A stretch of 64,000 nucleotides of DNA from Pezicula radicicola (GCA_003008705.1 PDUO01000005.1:809997-873996); one strand, 5' to 3'. Shown: positions 22,964 to 34,701, numbered from the stretch's first letter. Program-made: numbers and translations. Notes: a model not told the origin generated them from the sequence alone.

Positions 22964-22992
22964 CAGGGGGGTGACGCTGATTTCTTGAAACC
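22964..22992 (-). repeat. Right terminal inverted repeat of transposon copy 1
   Basis: Inverted partner of 21627-21655. Confidence 0.85.
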
Positions 22993-25463
22993 ACCCTTCG
23001 TACAGCATCAAGTTCCGCCTATCCGTCCACTCACCATTTCAGCCATCATTCTTCCCCAGATTTCTTTTGACGAGGCACCGAAGGCGTGAGGGTTAGTTGC
23101 ATGTGGAATATTCGGTGATGGGCACGTTGAGATCGCAGAGTCATTCGGATGAAGTGAAAACATTGATGGAACACTTAAACGGTGTGGTGGGTGGAGCGAT
23201 TGGATACTCTCTATGGATGGTGTTTATGCATGAAAATGTGAGAGAATGAATGGATTGATAAACGTGTGGTTTTCGCGTTTGATGAATAGCGTCGCGAAGT
23301 GAATCATGGTTGTTTGTTTCTTGGACGACGACGACGACGACGATGTTTTAAGTGTTTGGCCTGAAAAAAAAAATTATGGGGAGAAATACTGAGCAGTTGA
23401 GAGTGGTGTAGGAAAATAAGTAGTTGTGAGCAGTCTCTCGCCTTGCTGTCCTACCTTATGCTCGAGACTGCATTGGTCGCTAACAACCATTCTTAAGTTT
23501 GGATTTTAGTCCAAAGCCCTTTCGAAATGTCACAAAAGAAAACCCAAGGGTTCTCTCTCTTTAATTTCATTTTGTGGTGGCAGAGTCACGGAGATTTTGT
23601 GCGGCGAAGGCACTGGAGGAGAGCTCAGCCCTCTGAGTGGATCGGAGTCGTCGTCGTTTATGCTGACGCGGACAACTGAGCATCAGTTCAATTGGTGGTC
23701 TTGAACGTTTCGTTTTTGAAAAGGGTCTTAAGTTTTGATTTTTCATAATTCGTTTGATGTGACCGTCTGACAGGTACACAAGAGATAATGTCACTTTGTG
23801 AAGGTTTTGGCCCTGAGCGTGGCAATGAAGTCCTTCTCATCTCGATTTCGGTCTGAAGTTGAAAGAAGGCTTCCCTGGCTGATGATCAGGAGTCCGTTCC
23901 CACAAGTACCGAGCGTGGTTTTCTATTTTTAAAAGGGGGAAAGAAAGGTGTGAAAGGGACTTGAGTCGAAAGGGTAACGCTCTGCACAATTCATACCTTA
24001 CATACACGAGACGCTTGGATCGTCCTGTGATCTGTGTGAGGCGAGCAGAGATATATGCCAAGATTTCGTCGTAACCAACCCTGCCTTTCCTTTTCTCTCG
24101 GCCTAAATTTTGGTATGGCATGTACCGGCGCTGCATCGCGTTGTACGAAAGTACTTCCGTACTTTTCTGTTGGAAAGTTCTCTGGACCCAAAGACAGATG
24201 TCTGAGGCAGTTGATGCCTCGACCTTGAGAAAATCAGGGGACTGGACAACGAATCATGGGTTGCGCTTTTGCGACAGTGATGTCCGTTGTTTATGCCATT
24301 TCTCTTGACAGCAGGCAAGTGATGCTCATCAAACAACGACACCAGAGCTTCTGATGCCCGGTGCTCTGGTGTTGGCCAGGGCAGGGACTGACGGGACCGG
24401 GTAGGTCAGGATGTGAGTCGGTGAATTGAGGGTCTTAACTTTTCGAGAGTTTGGGGTTCCCCACCACGTCTCTCTCTCTCTTCACAGACGCGTGTTGCGA
24501 CGAGGGAAGCGTTGCCAAGAGGTACATCTTGCTTTACCTCTTTTCCGCGCCCTCAACAGCTACGACATTGTGAAAGTCTAAGTCACAGACTCATACGCTA
24601 GGAGACCGGACGGGGCAATCCCTCGATCCCAAGTTCGTACATTAATATGGGAAGGGTGTCTGGTTGTCTGGTTGTCTGGCTGTTTTCTCGCGTCGTCGTT
24701 CCTTGCACAACAAGTACTGTACAGTACCTGCACAAAAAAAAAAAGTCCAATTCATACCTGCACTCTGTCTTAGATAATTTCGGCCTGTTCTATTTTTTCG
24801 TTTTCTGTGCTCGCATCATTGTTCCTTCCGGTAGTTCGCCGTGTCTATCAACACACACCCTTATCGCACCACTCTCTCATATCAAATCTCGATTGCTCCT
24901 GCTCCTGTCCCTAGGAAAATAGAAAAGTGGAGAGAGTTGTCGTCACTCCATGGTCAACTCAGCCATCCATCCTACTTTTATCCCACACCACATTGCAAGA
25001 TACCCAGTTGATACCCAGTTGCCGTACCCGCACACGAACTAAGCCAGCAGTGCTGGCAGCTTAAACGCTATCTTTAATTTCTAATTCCGCGCGAACGCGT
25101 ACTTCGGTATATCCTTCCAGAACACCACCAGAACCATACCACCTTTATAACCAAGGACGGGTCCCGTCCCGATTGCCCATCCTGGATCAACCAAAGACCC
25201 TCGAGTACTGGAAACCACCTAAGAAAGTCAAGCATATCCGGGTTTCTAGTAGAGCACTTTTATCACCCAACGGCAAGAATCTTGCGAGCCCTCGTTTACC
25301 ACCAATCCGCGCAGATACCCTCAAATCAACAAAGGACTACTGGGAGTTTTGGCAAGCCGATCAGAAAGTTGATTTGGATAAGAAAGTCGATCTACAAAAG
25401 AAGGAGCCCCTTGTTGTGGAGGAAAAGCAGGAATATCCGATACTTGTTGTCGAGAAACTGGAG
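22993..25463. other. Long intergenic/leader region upstream of the GH16 gene
   Basis: This 2.5 kb stretch has no supported gene. It contains a (GAC)n-like tract at 23324-23343, an inverted pair AAAGTAC/GTACTTT near 24148-24166, an 8-bp GTCTGGTT tandem at 24657-24680, a 14-bp perfect palindrome GTACTGTACAGTAC at 24714-24727 followed by an A-run, and CT-rich stretches at 24840-24912. A 97-codon frame (25173-25463) is open and in phase with the GH16 start but has no ATG. The region probably holds a large promoter and leader, perhaps with leader introns. Confidence 0.4.
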
Positions 25464-26786
25464 ATGGCTTATCGTAATAATGGTATACCTGGTGGTGCCC
25501 AGAGTGGCCATGGACGCAACCCTTTTTCCGATGATATTCATATGATGGACCACAGCAATTTTGCGGTGCCTGGAGCAAACACTCAGCCGATGGGTCCACC
25601 GCCTGCGTACAAGATAGATCGAGAAGATACGCTGGCGCCACAGTGGTGGAATATCAAGGAATGGAGCAGGAAGACCTTCCTTTTCGTGGGATTAGGCCTT
25701 GCGATTCTGATTGCGGCATTGGTGGTAATAATTGTGATGATCGAGAAGAAGAACGCTTACCCTAATTATTCGGCGTTGACTTACACCTTGGCTGATACCT
25801 GTAAGTCTCTTGCTTTCCTCTGGTGGATGTTGGGAATTCTGCTGACAATTTGTCTAAAGACAGCGGGACGGATTTCTTTGATAATTTCGACTACTTTACA
25901 GGATACGATCCAACAGATGGGTTCGTCCATTATGTTGATACAGAATACGCTTCGCAATATGTAAGTGTCGTCTCCCATCACTTTGAAGTCAGCTCGCTAA
26001 CAGAAGCAGAATCTCACCTACGCGACGTCCACATCTGCAGTACTCAAAGTCGACACCTCCGTAACAGCAGATAGCGAACCTAACGCCTCGACCGGGCGCT
26101 TTTCAGTCCGCCTAACCTCAAAAACTCAGTACGATACAGGGCTCTTCATCTTCGACGTCATTCACACGCCCTACGGCTGCGGAACCTGGCCAGCACTCTG
26201 GCTATCCGATCCTAACAACTGGCCTGAGCATGGCGAGATTGACGTGATGGAAGCAGTAAACAATGCTAGCACCGGAAACCAAATGACATTACATACATCC
26301 GACGGCTGTTCAATGAACGTCAAGCGTAAAGAAACTGGATCCGAACTATACAAACCATGTGGCAACACCACCAACGATAATGCAGGCTGTGGTGTGAAAG
26401 GCGAACCCGCATCCTACGGCTCCGCCTTCAACGCACTCGGCGGCGGCGTCATGGCCATGGAGCTCCGATCAGCAGGAATCCGCATCTGGCAATTCGTACG
26501 AGACTCAATTCCATCTGATATCACATCTGGATCCCCAGACCCATCAACATGGGGCGAAGCAGCAGCCGATTTCCCATCCACGGATTGCAACATCGACAAT
26601 CACTTCAAGAATCAGAGCATCATTGCTAATATTGATCTCTGTGGAAGTTGGGCAGGCACCACGAGTATTTATTCGGGAGAGGACAATTGCCCTTCTACTT
26701 GTGAGACTTTCGTTGCTAACAATGCGACGGCTTTCTCAACCGCCTATTGGGAGTTTGGTTATTTCAAGGTCTACTCTGCTTCGTAG
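25464..26786 (+). CDS. Membrane-anchored glycoside hydrolase family 16 endo-beta-glucanase
   Basis: Exons 25464-25800, 25860-25960 and 26010-26786 encode 404 residues. A cytosolic Gly/Pro-rich N-terminus with basic residues (NIKEWSRKT) precedes a transmembrane helix (about 71-93; LFVGLGLAILIAALVVIIVMI), giving a type II topology. The rest is a GH16 jelly-roll with the catalytic GEIDVME motif: Glu222 nucleophile, Asp224, Glu227 acid/base. The substrate-groove motif CGTWPALWLSD lies upstream. Cysteines DGCSM, CGNT, GCGVKG and CPSTC resemble fungal mixed-linkage/1,3(4)-beta-glucanase members. It likely trims or remodels cell-wall glucan at the cell surface. The start is the first ATG in frame; an open frame without ATG extends 97 codons upstream and might be coding if an upstream exon exists. 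It sits between two transposon remnants. Confidence 0.9.
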
Positions 26787-27821
26787 GCCTAGTCATCTCA
26801 TTTATATCAACCCAAACTCACGACGATAAATATCTCAACAAAACACGATGTAAATAACCCTAGTGGTTATTTTCATACCTACCTTCTCGACTGTCCCTTC
26901 CTCTCGATGACTTCGGCGCGGATCTTTTGATTCTAAACATGGGTGAAAAATGGAGTAATGGCTTAATGACACAGAATTATATGGGAATATATGGATACGG
27001 GTTGAAGGGTAGATGCTTGCACATATGGGCTGGAGCGGGAATTCGCGCATTATTAAAGGGCGTTTGGAGAATGGGGACGTTCTTTATGGGAGGAGCAAAA
27101 TTATTCAGATGATGCGATGCGATGCGATGCGAATCGATGCTTGTGAAGAATATTAGCGGATATCCTGTTGATTTGCTTGTTTTCTCTGCCTTAGTTGTAG
27201 GGGTCGTTTTTGTTGTGTAGTTGATGTAGGCAGTGAGAGAGGTGGATCAGATCAATGGAAATTACATAAACTATAAGTTTTTGAGAGATTTTATTTGTGG
27301 GTGAGTGAGGGAGTTGCTAGGTGGTTGATCATTTGAGTGAGTGTTCGGGTATTTAGTGTTTGAGTGAGCGGATAGAATAGGACGGATTGGAGATGGGGTG
27401 GAAACCTCTTCTTATCTGCTCTTTCTTTAATCACTATACCACTCACTGTATTGTTCATGATATCAAATTGCTGTACAAACATTTACAATTCGAACCCCCA
27501 ACTACATAGACTACTTAAGGATTTTTTTTAACAGATTTGACTCCGTGGTTAGGGCGATAGTACAAAGTACTGTGGTTGTTAATACAGGTGTTTGAGTGTT
27601 TGAGTGTTTGGGGATGTGAGATAGAATAGGATAGGATGGGATGGGGATGAGGTGGGATAGAAATTGCTCTTATTAACTTTTTTGCTTTGATCTTTGTGGT
27701 GTTTATATTTGTGATGTTGATGTGCTGTTTGATTATTTATAGTTTCGGGACTTGTTTGGATGGACTGGTGGAGCATGTATGTAGGACACTGCGGATTTGA
27801 TTTGATTTTGTGGGTAGGGTT

Positions 27822-28010
27822 GTAGAGGGGTGGTTTATAGGTTTGTTATATTGGACGAGGAAGATGGGATGAGATGAGATGGGATGGGGTGGGATGCGGT
27901 GGGATGCNGAGGGATGGGTTTGGGGTTAGGAAAGGAGGAGGGAGATAGAGGGTAGGGGGAAGGGGAAAGGGGAAAGGGGAGGAGAGGGGGGTGGGAGAGA
28001 GGTTAAGGTG
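27822..28010 (+). repeat. G-rich low-complexity tract with one ambiguous base
   Basis: It consists of GGGATG/GAGATG-type units passing into GGGGAAAGGGGA runs. Position 27907 is an N, the only ambiguous base noticed, suggesting assembly difficulty here. Tract length should be treated as approximate. Confidence 0.75.
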
Positions 28011-28456
28011 CTTAGTAGGGTGTTAGTGCTACTAGAGAGGGGAGGTTGAAGGTTTTAAGTACTTGCTATAAGGTAAGTTGGAGGTTAGAAGGAGGGTAGG
28101 AGGATGGTAGGAGGAGGTTAGTGTAGGAGTTTTATATATAATATCTACCTACCTTAAGGAGTGTAAAGGAACCTTATAGATAATATATAATAGAGATAGC
28201 ACAGAGTTACTAGATTGATATACTATATTATATCCTTATTCCTTCCTCTTATGAATGAGTTTTTCGTTTACTTGAGATAACTTAGGACATTGTATAGGTA
28301 CTATTTAATCTCTACAAGTAGCAGTACTTATTTATCTAGTACGTTCCTTATTAATTGTAAAGGAGCTTTTCTGTACTCGACCTTGTAAAATCTATGTAGT
28401 AGTGGATTAAAACATTCTATACGAACTGAAATATCTACCTAGCGCACAGGAATAAT

Positions 28457-28555
28457 TAATTTAGGTAATCACTTGGTTTGAATAACTTAGTTATTTGGAT
28501 AAGTTATGTATTTGGGTTACTAAGGTGAGTTAGGTCATTGACTTAATTGAGTGAT
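28457..28555 (-). repeat. 18-bp repeat island (reverse orientation)
   Basis: Degenerate units such as ACTTGGTTTGAATAACTT and ACTTAATTGAGTGATCT are reverse complements of the GAGTTACTCAAATTAAGT unit found at 50, 59 and 62 kb. Confidence 0.5.
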
Positions 28556-28859
28556 CTTTTCATATAAGTAATTCATTTATAGAGACTTTTTATATAGTAT
28601 TCCTCGATTTTCCTCGTTTACTGTTCCAACTTCAATTTACTTAGTAAAATATATTGCTTTCGGTCTGTCCGAGTACATTATACTATACCTGTTCTTTCTA
28701 CAGTATTATACTATAAGTTCCTTGATTGTAAAATATTTCCTATGTACTTTATACAGCTTGCTAAATTTTTCACCCTATAGCAGTAACCCCCCTCCATTAT
28801 ATAATACAATAAAAAAAGTGAACAAAACTATCTCTCGAATCAGAATGTATACCTACCTA

Positions 28860-28898
28860 CGGAGGTCACGGCAAAAAGTCATCGAACGCCAAGACTGG
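28860..28898 (+). repeat. Left terminal inverted repeat of transposon copy 2
   Basis: It contains GGTCACGGCAAAAAGTCATC and matches the right end at 37 of 39 positions. Confidence 0.92.
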
Positions 28899-28991
28899 TA
28901 ATGCCAAGCCCACAATGCAGGGGTTCTTCCATATCAAAATAGCTTCATTTCTACCTATTATATACTCTTCTAACCTCTTTAGAAGCCCATT

Positions 28992-30344
28992 ATGGAGGCT
29001 ATTACAGAGCCTATAGCTACTGCTAAAACACGCCAAGGCCATCACGATATTGGTACTCAAGTACAAGCCCTTACACTTACCTATACGAAGCTCCTATACA
29101 AAGAAATTACAGCTATTACTGGCATCCCTTCCTCAACGATTTCGACTATTAAAAAGATAGCTGCGCAGCGCGGATTCGATCCATTGAAGGATAGGAAGAT
29201 ACTTATTTCTTATGTCGAAGATGCGCCAAAGTCAGGGAGGCCACCAAAGGTTACAGAAGAGATTAAGCAAGAGGTTATAAATGTTATTACAAAGAATTCG
29301 ACTACCCGATAAATGACTACCCAAGCAATTGCCAACTACATTAATACTATGTTTACTGCTTCACTCACAATCTCTGCACGAACTGTCTGGAATATTCTAC
29401 ATTCTTTAGGCTATAGCCCATATAAACCAACATACAAACCAGGTCTTACTCTCGAGGCAAAAGCTCTTCGATTAAAGTGGTGTTTAGACCACAAAGATTG
29501 GATACTTGAGGACTGGAAGAACATCATTTGGTCGGACGAAACATCTATTACAATAGGAGGCTAGAGAGGAAGGATACGAGTCTGGCGGCTAGCATCTGAG
29601 GCTTATAACAACCATTGTATAAAGCGTCGATGGAAAGGGTTTAAAGAGTTCATGTTTTGGGGCTGCTTTTCATATAATAAGAAAGGCCCTTGCTATATAT
29701 GGGAAGATGAAACTCCAAAGGAAAAGAAGGTAGCAAACAAATGGCTTGAAGAGCAGAACAAGATCTTAGAGCCTATTTGCAAGGTAGAATGGGAAATAGA
29801 AAACGCTATGAGAAGGGTTAGAATCACTCGTCGAATGCCTGGTAAAAAACTAATATGGAGATGGACAGAAAAGACTGGAAAACTTGTCCGGAACTCAAAG
29901 GGTGGTATTGATTGGTATCGATATTTTAGGCTTATTCTTCAAGCAAAGCTTCTTCCTTTTGTAAAGGAGTGTTTAAGAGAAAGACCTAATACTCTTGTAC
30001 AAGAAGACAATGCTTCTCTACATGTATATAAATACCAATTTAAGGTATACAACCTTTGGGAGATACAACGAATCCTCTGGCCTGTAAACTCTCCAGATTT
30101 AAGTACTATTGAACCTACTTGGTTTTGGATGAAGAGAGAGACTACAAAGTATGGGGCTGCAACTTTAAAGAAACAAATGAAAGAAGATTGGATTACTTGT
30201 TGGGAGAATATACTACAAGAGAAGATTCAAAAATGGATTGAAAGGATTCCTATTTATATTCAAGAAGTAATTAAGCTTGAGGGAGGGAATGAGTACCAGG
30301 AGTCTGTTTCTGGGAGAAAGAAGAACTCGAATAGAGTCCATTAA
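28992..30344 (+). pseudogene. Tc1-type (DD34E) transposase remnant, two in-frame stops
   Basis: A single 450-codon frame starts at the ATG at 28992 (MEAITEPIATAKTRQGHH) and is interrupted by TAA at 29310-29312 and TAG at 29562-29564, without frameshift. Both stops are one C-to-T step from CAA/CAG; the second lies in GG-stop-RGRIRVWR, where Gln is natural in related transposases. Helix-turn-helix DNA-binding regions occupy about residues 15-100. Catalytic residues are Asp in IIWSDETS, Asp in VQEDNASLHV and Glu in SPDLSTIEPTW, the last two separated by 34 residues, giving a DD34E triad. Catalytic residues survive, so only the stops, consistent with RIP, inactivate it. Confidence 0.9.
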
Positions 30345-30430
30345 TAGCAATATATAAGTCTGAATAGCTTCATATTACTAGGTTTCTATATAGAGAAGGA
30401 GTGCCAAGAACTACCCTTGTAAGATCCCTG

Positions 30431-30469
30431 CTAGTCTTGGCGTTCGATGACTTTTTGCCGTGACCTTCG
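30431..30469 (-). repeat. Right terminal inverted repeat of transposon copy 2
   Basis: Inverted partner of 28860-28898. Confidence 0.92.
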
Positions 30470-30471
30470 TA

Positions 30472-33400
30472 CTTACCCACTGAATTGCCAAGTACAGCCT
30501 TACAAGGCGATGCCAAGTAGCCAAGTCGGTAAACCAAAATTAACTCTCGCGTCACCGCGTGTCTCGGTTCTAACCGAGCAAGCGCTTTGTTTCCCTCAGC
30601 CTTCCTCCCTTCGCTTACAGAAAAGCTCAGATTTCTTGCGGTGTCCAAATCCGGAAATTAGTGCGACACACCAGTGTAACCAACTGGAACTAACTGGAAC
30701 TAACTGCAGGTTATGAGGGAAGCTAGAGCATGCGATGTGCAGCAAAAACCCAGGGGTTTGGTTGAGTTTGCTCTTTTTTGTTTATTTGGTGGATCGTAGT
30801 GGTGGTAGTTGGATGGTTGTGAAGGTTAGGAGGGAAGGTTGGAATGCGCAATGTTGGAGGGGTGTCTACCGGTAGCAACCTGAGAACGTTAGCTGAGTAG
30901 CTGAGTTTGGATGGTTGGAGAGGTTGCAGTATCTGTGAATGAACTCAGGTGATGATTCTGACTTTGAGTTATTTGCTGGTTATTTAAGAGGTTGGGGTGT
31001 GGTATTGTTGACTTATGGATTTGGGTACTGAGTACCGAACTTCTGTAGATGGAGTTTCGTTGTGAAAGTTCGAATGAGGTTAATAGTGCATAGGTGTCTA
31101 GCAAGAGTATTGTCTTTATTAAGAGCAGCATCTTAGAACTGTGGTTCTGCTAGGGTTTATAACGATACTCGTGTTCGAAACCTCCTAGGAGGAGCTTGGT
31201 ACATATATCTTCACTTCTGTTCACTAGGACCTTTAAGCTGTGGTTCTAAATTCCAAGAGAAGCTAAAGATTGCGATTTGCAACAATACGATCTGAAGGTA
31301 CCCATAGACTGGTTGGTTGTTAGACTGGCTGTACTAATCGATTCCAAGCCTTTCGTCCGGTAACTCAGACTCATTACCCTTAAATAGGATACTTGCATGG
31401 CTAGTACACTAGACGCCAAGTCAAGGTCAATGAGATACTATATCGGGACTGTCCAGTAGATCGCCTGGTAAAAATGTCCGGCCAACAGTAAAGTAGTTAC
31501 GCAAGTCCCCAAAAAATAAGGCGTGCTCTCCGCCAAGCTAAACATGCGATTTGCAACAAAAATTCCAACAGAGTTAATAGAAGCGCCCGAAGAGAAACAA
31601 TAGGAAGGATTAAATTAAGTTTGTTTGTTCGGGAAGTGGAGCGAGGCTGGTTAACTTGGTTAGGTTGGGTTGTTGGTCGTGTTTTACAGTAGTAGGACTA
31701 GACTAGGTTGTACCGGCATCGCTAGGTGATGCTAAGATATGTCGTGCAGGTTTTGAGGGGGACTAAAGATTGCGATTTGCATCAAAACCCGAGAATTTGG
31801 GTTAAAGAAGATGAATCTGCTAGTAGTATCTTCGCTCAAGGAAGACTGTGGATTGGTCAATCGGTCGGTCGTGGTATTTGTTAGGTGTAGCTGATGATAA
31901 AAAATGGTGAGGTGAGCATCGCTTCGGGAATGGAGTTATTTTGAGTTGGAAAGAGCGAATTGGTGTTGGCTACTACGGATTCATGATCTATTATTTCAGT
32001 CACGGGAGTATTAGAAAGAATATTGCAAGGGACTTCAAGCCATAGAAAAAGAGAACTTCAAGCTCGAGTATCCAATTTCGCCTAAGTGCAGAGTAGGCAT
32101 CTGCTCTCCGAAATAGGATAGGTAGAGAACAAATATACTAACACCAAAAGCGGTAGCGAGAACAACTGTCTACCGGTTTAAACACACGAACCACCGACCT
32201 TCAGCAACACATCTGTGTGAAGGAGAAAACAACACTCACTAACCAATAGCAAGGGGCATTTCCTTGCTCTAAACCAATTTAACTATATGTTGTTACTGCT
32301 AACAGTTAATAAAGTACTGCTTTTATTCAACTTGTCCTACATTAGATTTAGGTAAGGATATCGCATCGGGGTAAACCTGGCAAGATACTGCAGTTGTATT
32401 TCGCTTCTGCAACTTCTGCGACTTGTGGGGGGAGTTCGAGGGAGGCTAGAAGTGCAGATGTGCAACGAAAACCCGAGGATTGGGTTAGAATCGGTAGATA
32501 CATGATTTTGAGTTGGTGTAGGATTCGCAATCCTTATACAAAGTAGACTACTGTATCTAACTGGGAATGAACTGGTTGGTGTCTGCTAGGTTGAGTATGG
32601 AAGGATTTCTTGTTTTTGAACCCGAAGCGGGCGGCCCGGATCGATGGTTAGGTTGGTTTTTTTTAGTTTGAACTATGGTGTTATTCTCTATGCATGGTGA
32701 TTGAGTTTGTGGAAGTAGCGGATGCTTTCTTGACCGAGGATGGGAAGATTGAGTGATGTAGGTATATGATAGAAAAAACCTAGTGACTGAATTAAAAGGT
32801 GAGCCTCCAAAATCGAGCAACCACTTACTCCCTTCCCAAGATCTAAGCATCTCTCCAATCCTTCGAAGCCCAAAAGAACAAAACTGACCCCCACATAGTT
32901 CAGGTTCCAAGAATATCTTGCATGACTCTACTGTACTTAGTAATTCAATAGTTTTATCTCTAATTATACGACGCGGCTGGTAGTTAGTTTGTTCGCTAAG
33001 TTCTCTTCCCAATCCCAAAGCGGAACTCTGACTTACTCGAGTACCGGCTCTACTTGTTTAATTAAGAGCCGGGTAAAGCGCTTGGAACTTTCGTCTGTTG
33101 TACAGCACTTTTTTTTTTAACTAGGGAATGCTGCTTGCTGGGTTCTGTATGCGCTTGTGTGATTAAAGAAGTGAGAATCCTTTTTGTTGCACGTCTCGGT
33201 TTTAGTTCCATTTTTGTCTCTGGGGATGGAGGGAGTAAAACTTGATTTGGGATTTTTGCGGGATTATTTCTCTGAAGAATTGGAATTGAATGCTTTTAGC
33301 AGCATTCCAGACTGGTAGATATGATATAGATTTATAATATTATCAAATTTTATTTAACTAAAGATCCAAACCAGCCATAACCACTTACTAGAAAAGAACG

Positions 33401-33935
33401 GAGGCGGATTGTAATATTGTTCTTGGGACATGCAAAATTAAGTTGCTTTAGGTGTTATACTAACTGATTGTCATGACTAACATAATGTTACTTCTTCTTT
33501 ATAATGTACAGAGGCTTTTGTTGACTAATACCTGCTCAACTGCTTATCGACCTATCCTTCAAGTGACCGACAGGCTCCCGAATGCTCACAAGGATACATG
33601 GAAGAGATGTTCACTACAATTGGAGAAAATGACTTACCCGACTTCGGAGCCTACTCCCTCTATCATTGAAAATTATCTGTAGTTGAGATTTTAGTGATAC
33701 AGGTGAGACGCCTTCTATTCGCACACCGAAGCCCTCTGCCAAAATAAAAGCAGATAGTATATCCATACCATATCCCCAACGCCAATCGCTGATGCAAAGT
33801 CCGTTTTCGCACAGTTAAGCCATCGAAACCACCATTACTATACACTCCTTAACCACACCTCGCCCCTTCTTAACTCACAAACGTCCCTCTTCCCTGTCAC
33901 TCAATCAATTCACCCCACCGCCCCTCCCTACGCAC
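30472..33935. other. 3.5-kb gene-poor region with an interspersed motif
   Basis: Open frames here (largest 153 codons at 32557-33018, minus) have no recognisable protein character. It carries five copies of a degenerate motif (separate entry), TTGGTTGGTT-type simple stretches and AT-rich DNA. I see no intact gene or RNA gene. Confidence 0.5.
30721..32488 (+). repeat. Five dispersed copies of a ~45-bp motif
   Basis: Copies begin at 30721, 31261, 31536, 31761 and 32443, all on the same strand. Shared core: GCTA, then GCGATTTGCA/GCGATGTGCA, then ACAAAACCC, then a GG-TTTGGGTT-like end (clear in copies 1, 4 and 5). Copies 1, 4 and 5 are also preceded by a GAGGG box. Spacing is 225-680 bp and irregular. 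Confidence 0.7.
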
Positions 33936-34701
33936 CTAATCCTTCTCTCCAGGACTTCTCATATAAGCATCAATAGCCAAACTAAAAGCCGCAAAACCAG
34001 CACACCCCACAGCAGCAGCTTGAGGGCCAGCAGGAGCAGCCAAAACACCACCCGTAATACAACCAGCCATGACACCATTCTTCAAGTCATTCTTAGCTCT
34101 GAACCCTTCAATACAACATTCCGTACCAGCAAATATAGCTCCTACTTTTCCGAAGTTTTTGGCTGAGGAGAAGGAACGGGAGCCCATGTCTTTGAAGCCT
34201 TGTTTTAGTTGTTGTCGCCAGGGGAGGGTGTGGATTGTTGCAGCTGTTGGGTTGGTGGAGAGGGGCGTGTCGTATTGCATCTGTTAGAACAGTTTATTAG
34301 AAGGACATTTAGGTCTGGGTTTTGGGAATTGGGAATTGGGAATTGGAAGGTAGGATATGATGGGGAGAGGCATAGGATGGAGCACGTACAGATGCCATGA
34401 AGAGTCCAAAGGCTCCGCCGAGCGCGAATCCCATCACGCCAGACATGGCAGTCTTTCCAGGGCAAGACTCCATGAGCGTTTGCATCTATATTGCGACACC
34501 AAATCAGCATAACGGCCTTTCGTATATAATAGCAGCGATGGCAAGCTGAGAGTGCTGGATTCCAATATAGGAGGAGCTTGAGCTTGAGCTTGGGAGAGTA
34601 CTGACGCTCTTGACTGCGGCCATGGTTTGCGCATCTGCGTATTCGCCATTTCCCCCGCCGGCCATACCAGTCGGGTTGAATATTGTAGGCGATGAGTTCA
34701 T
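33936..34701 (-). CDS. TIM22: Mitochondrial inner-membrane translocase subunit Tim22
   Basis: Exons 34701-34606, 34485-34390 and 34280-33936 splice to 178 residues, each exon being a whole number of codons. The protein is a Tim17/Tim22/Tim23-family channel: four membrane helices, the first with [17 protein letters not shown] and glycine-zipper patterns, and '[34 protein letters not shown]' covering the diagnostic loop. Cys in MESCPGK and TECC match the conserved disulfide of Tim22. It forms the twin-pore carrier translocase inserting metabolite carriers into the inner membrane. The first donor is GTCAGT, an unusual but GT-type site; the alternative GTACTC one base on would break the frame. 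Intron 2 holds a GGGAATT tandem. Confidence 0.93.

Larger units (their letters stand above)
21627..22992 (-). mobile_element. Degenerate Tc1/mariner-type transposon copy 1
   Basis: About 1.37 kb, bounded by 29-bp inverted repeats (21627-21655 and 22964-22992, two mismatches) that both read inward as TCAAGAAATCAGCGTCACCC. It encloses a single transposase frame with stop codons. A TA dinucleotide flanks the left end (21625-21626) but the right flank reads AC, so the target duplication is not clean. The element separates PRP45 from a long intergenic stretch. Confidence 0.85.
26787..28859. other. Gene-poor repeat-containing intergenic region
   Basis: No coding gene is supported. It holds a GATGC tandem at 27112-27134, an imperfect direct duplication (about 27335-27435 and 27590-27690), a purine/G-rich low-complexity tract (27822-28010), and AT-rich DNA from 28130 to the transposon, including an inverted-orientation 18-bp repeat island at 28457-28555. 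Confidence 0.5.
28860..30469 (+). mobile_element. Tc1/mariner transposon copy 2 with intact ends and TA target duplication
   Basis: The 1,610-bp element is bounded by 39-bp inverted repeats (28860-28898 and 30431-30469) with two differences, both G/A transitions. It is flanked by TA at 28858-28859 and 30470-30471, the expected Tc1/mariner target-site duplication. It contains one transposase frame with two stops. Terminal repeats differ in sequence from copy 1, so this is a different family. Confidence 0.93.

Noticed and set aside
32557..33018. 153-codon minus-strand frame
   Set aside because: No domain, biased composition and no splice or start support in a gene-free repeat region.
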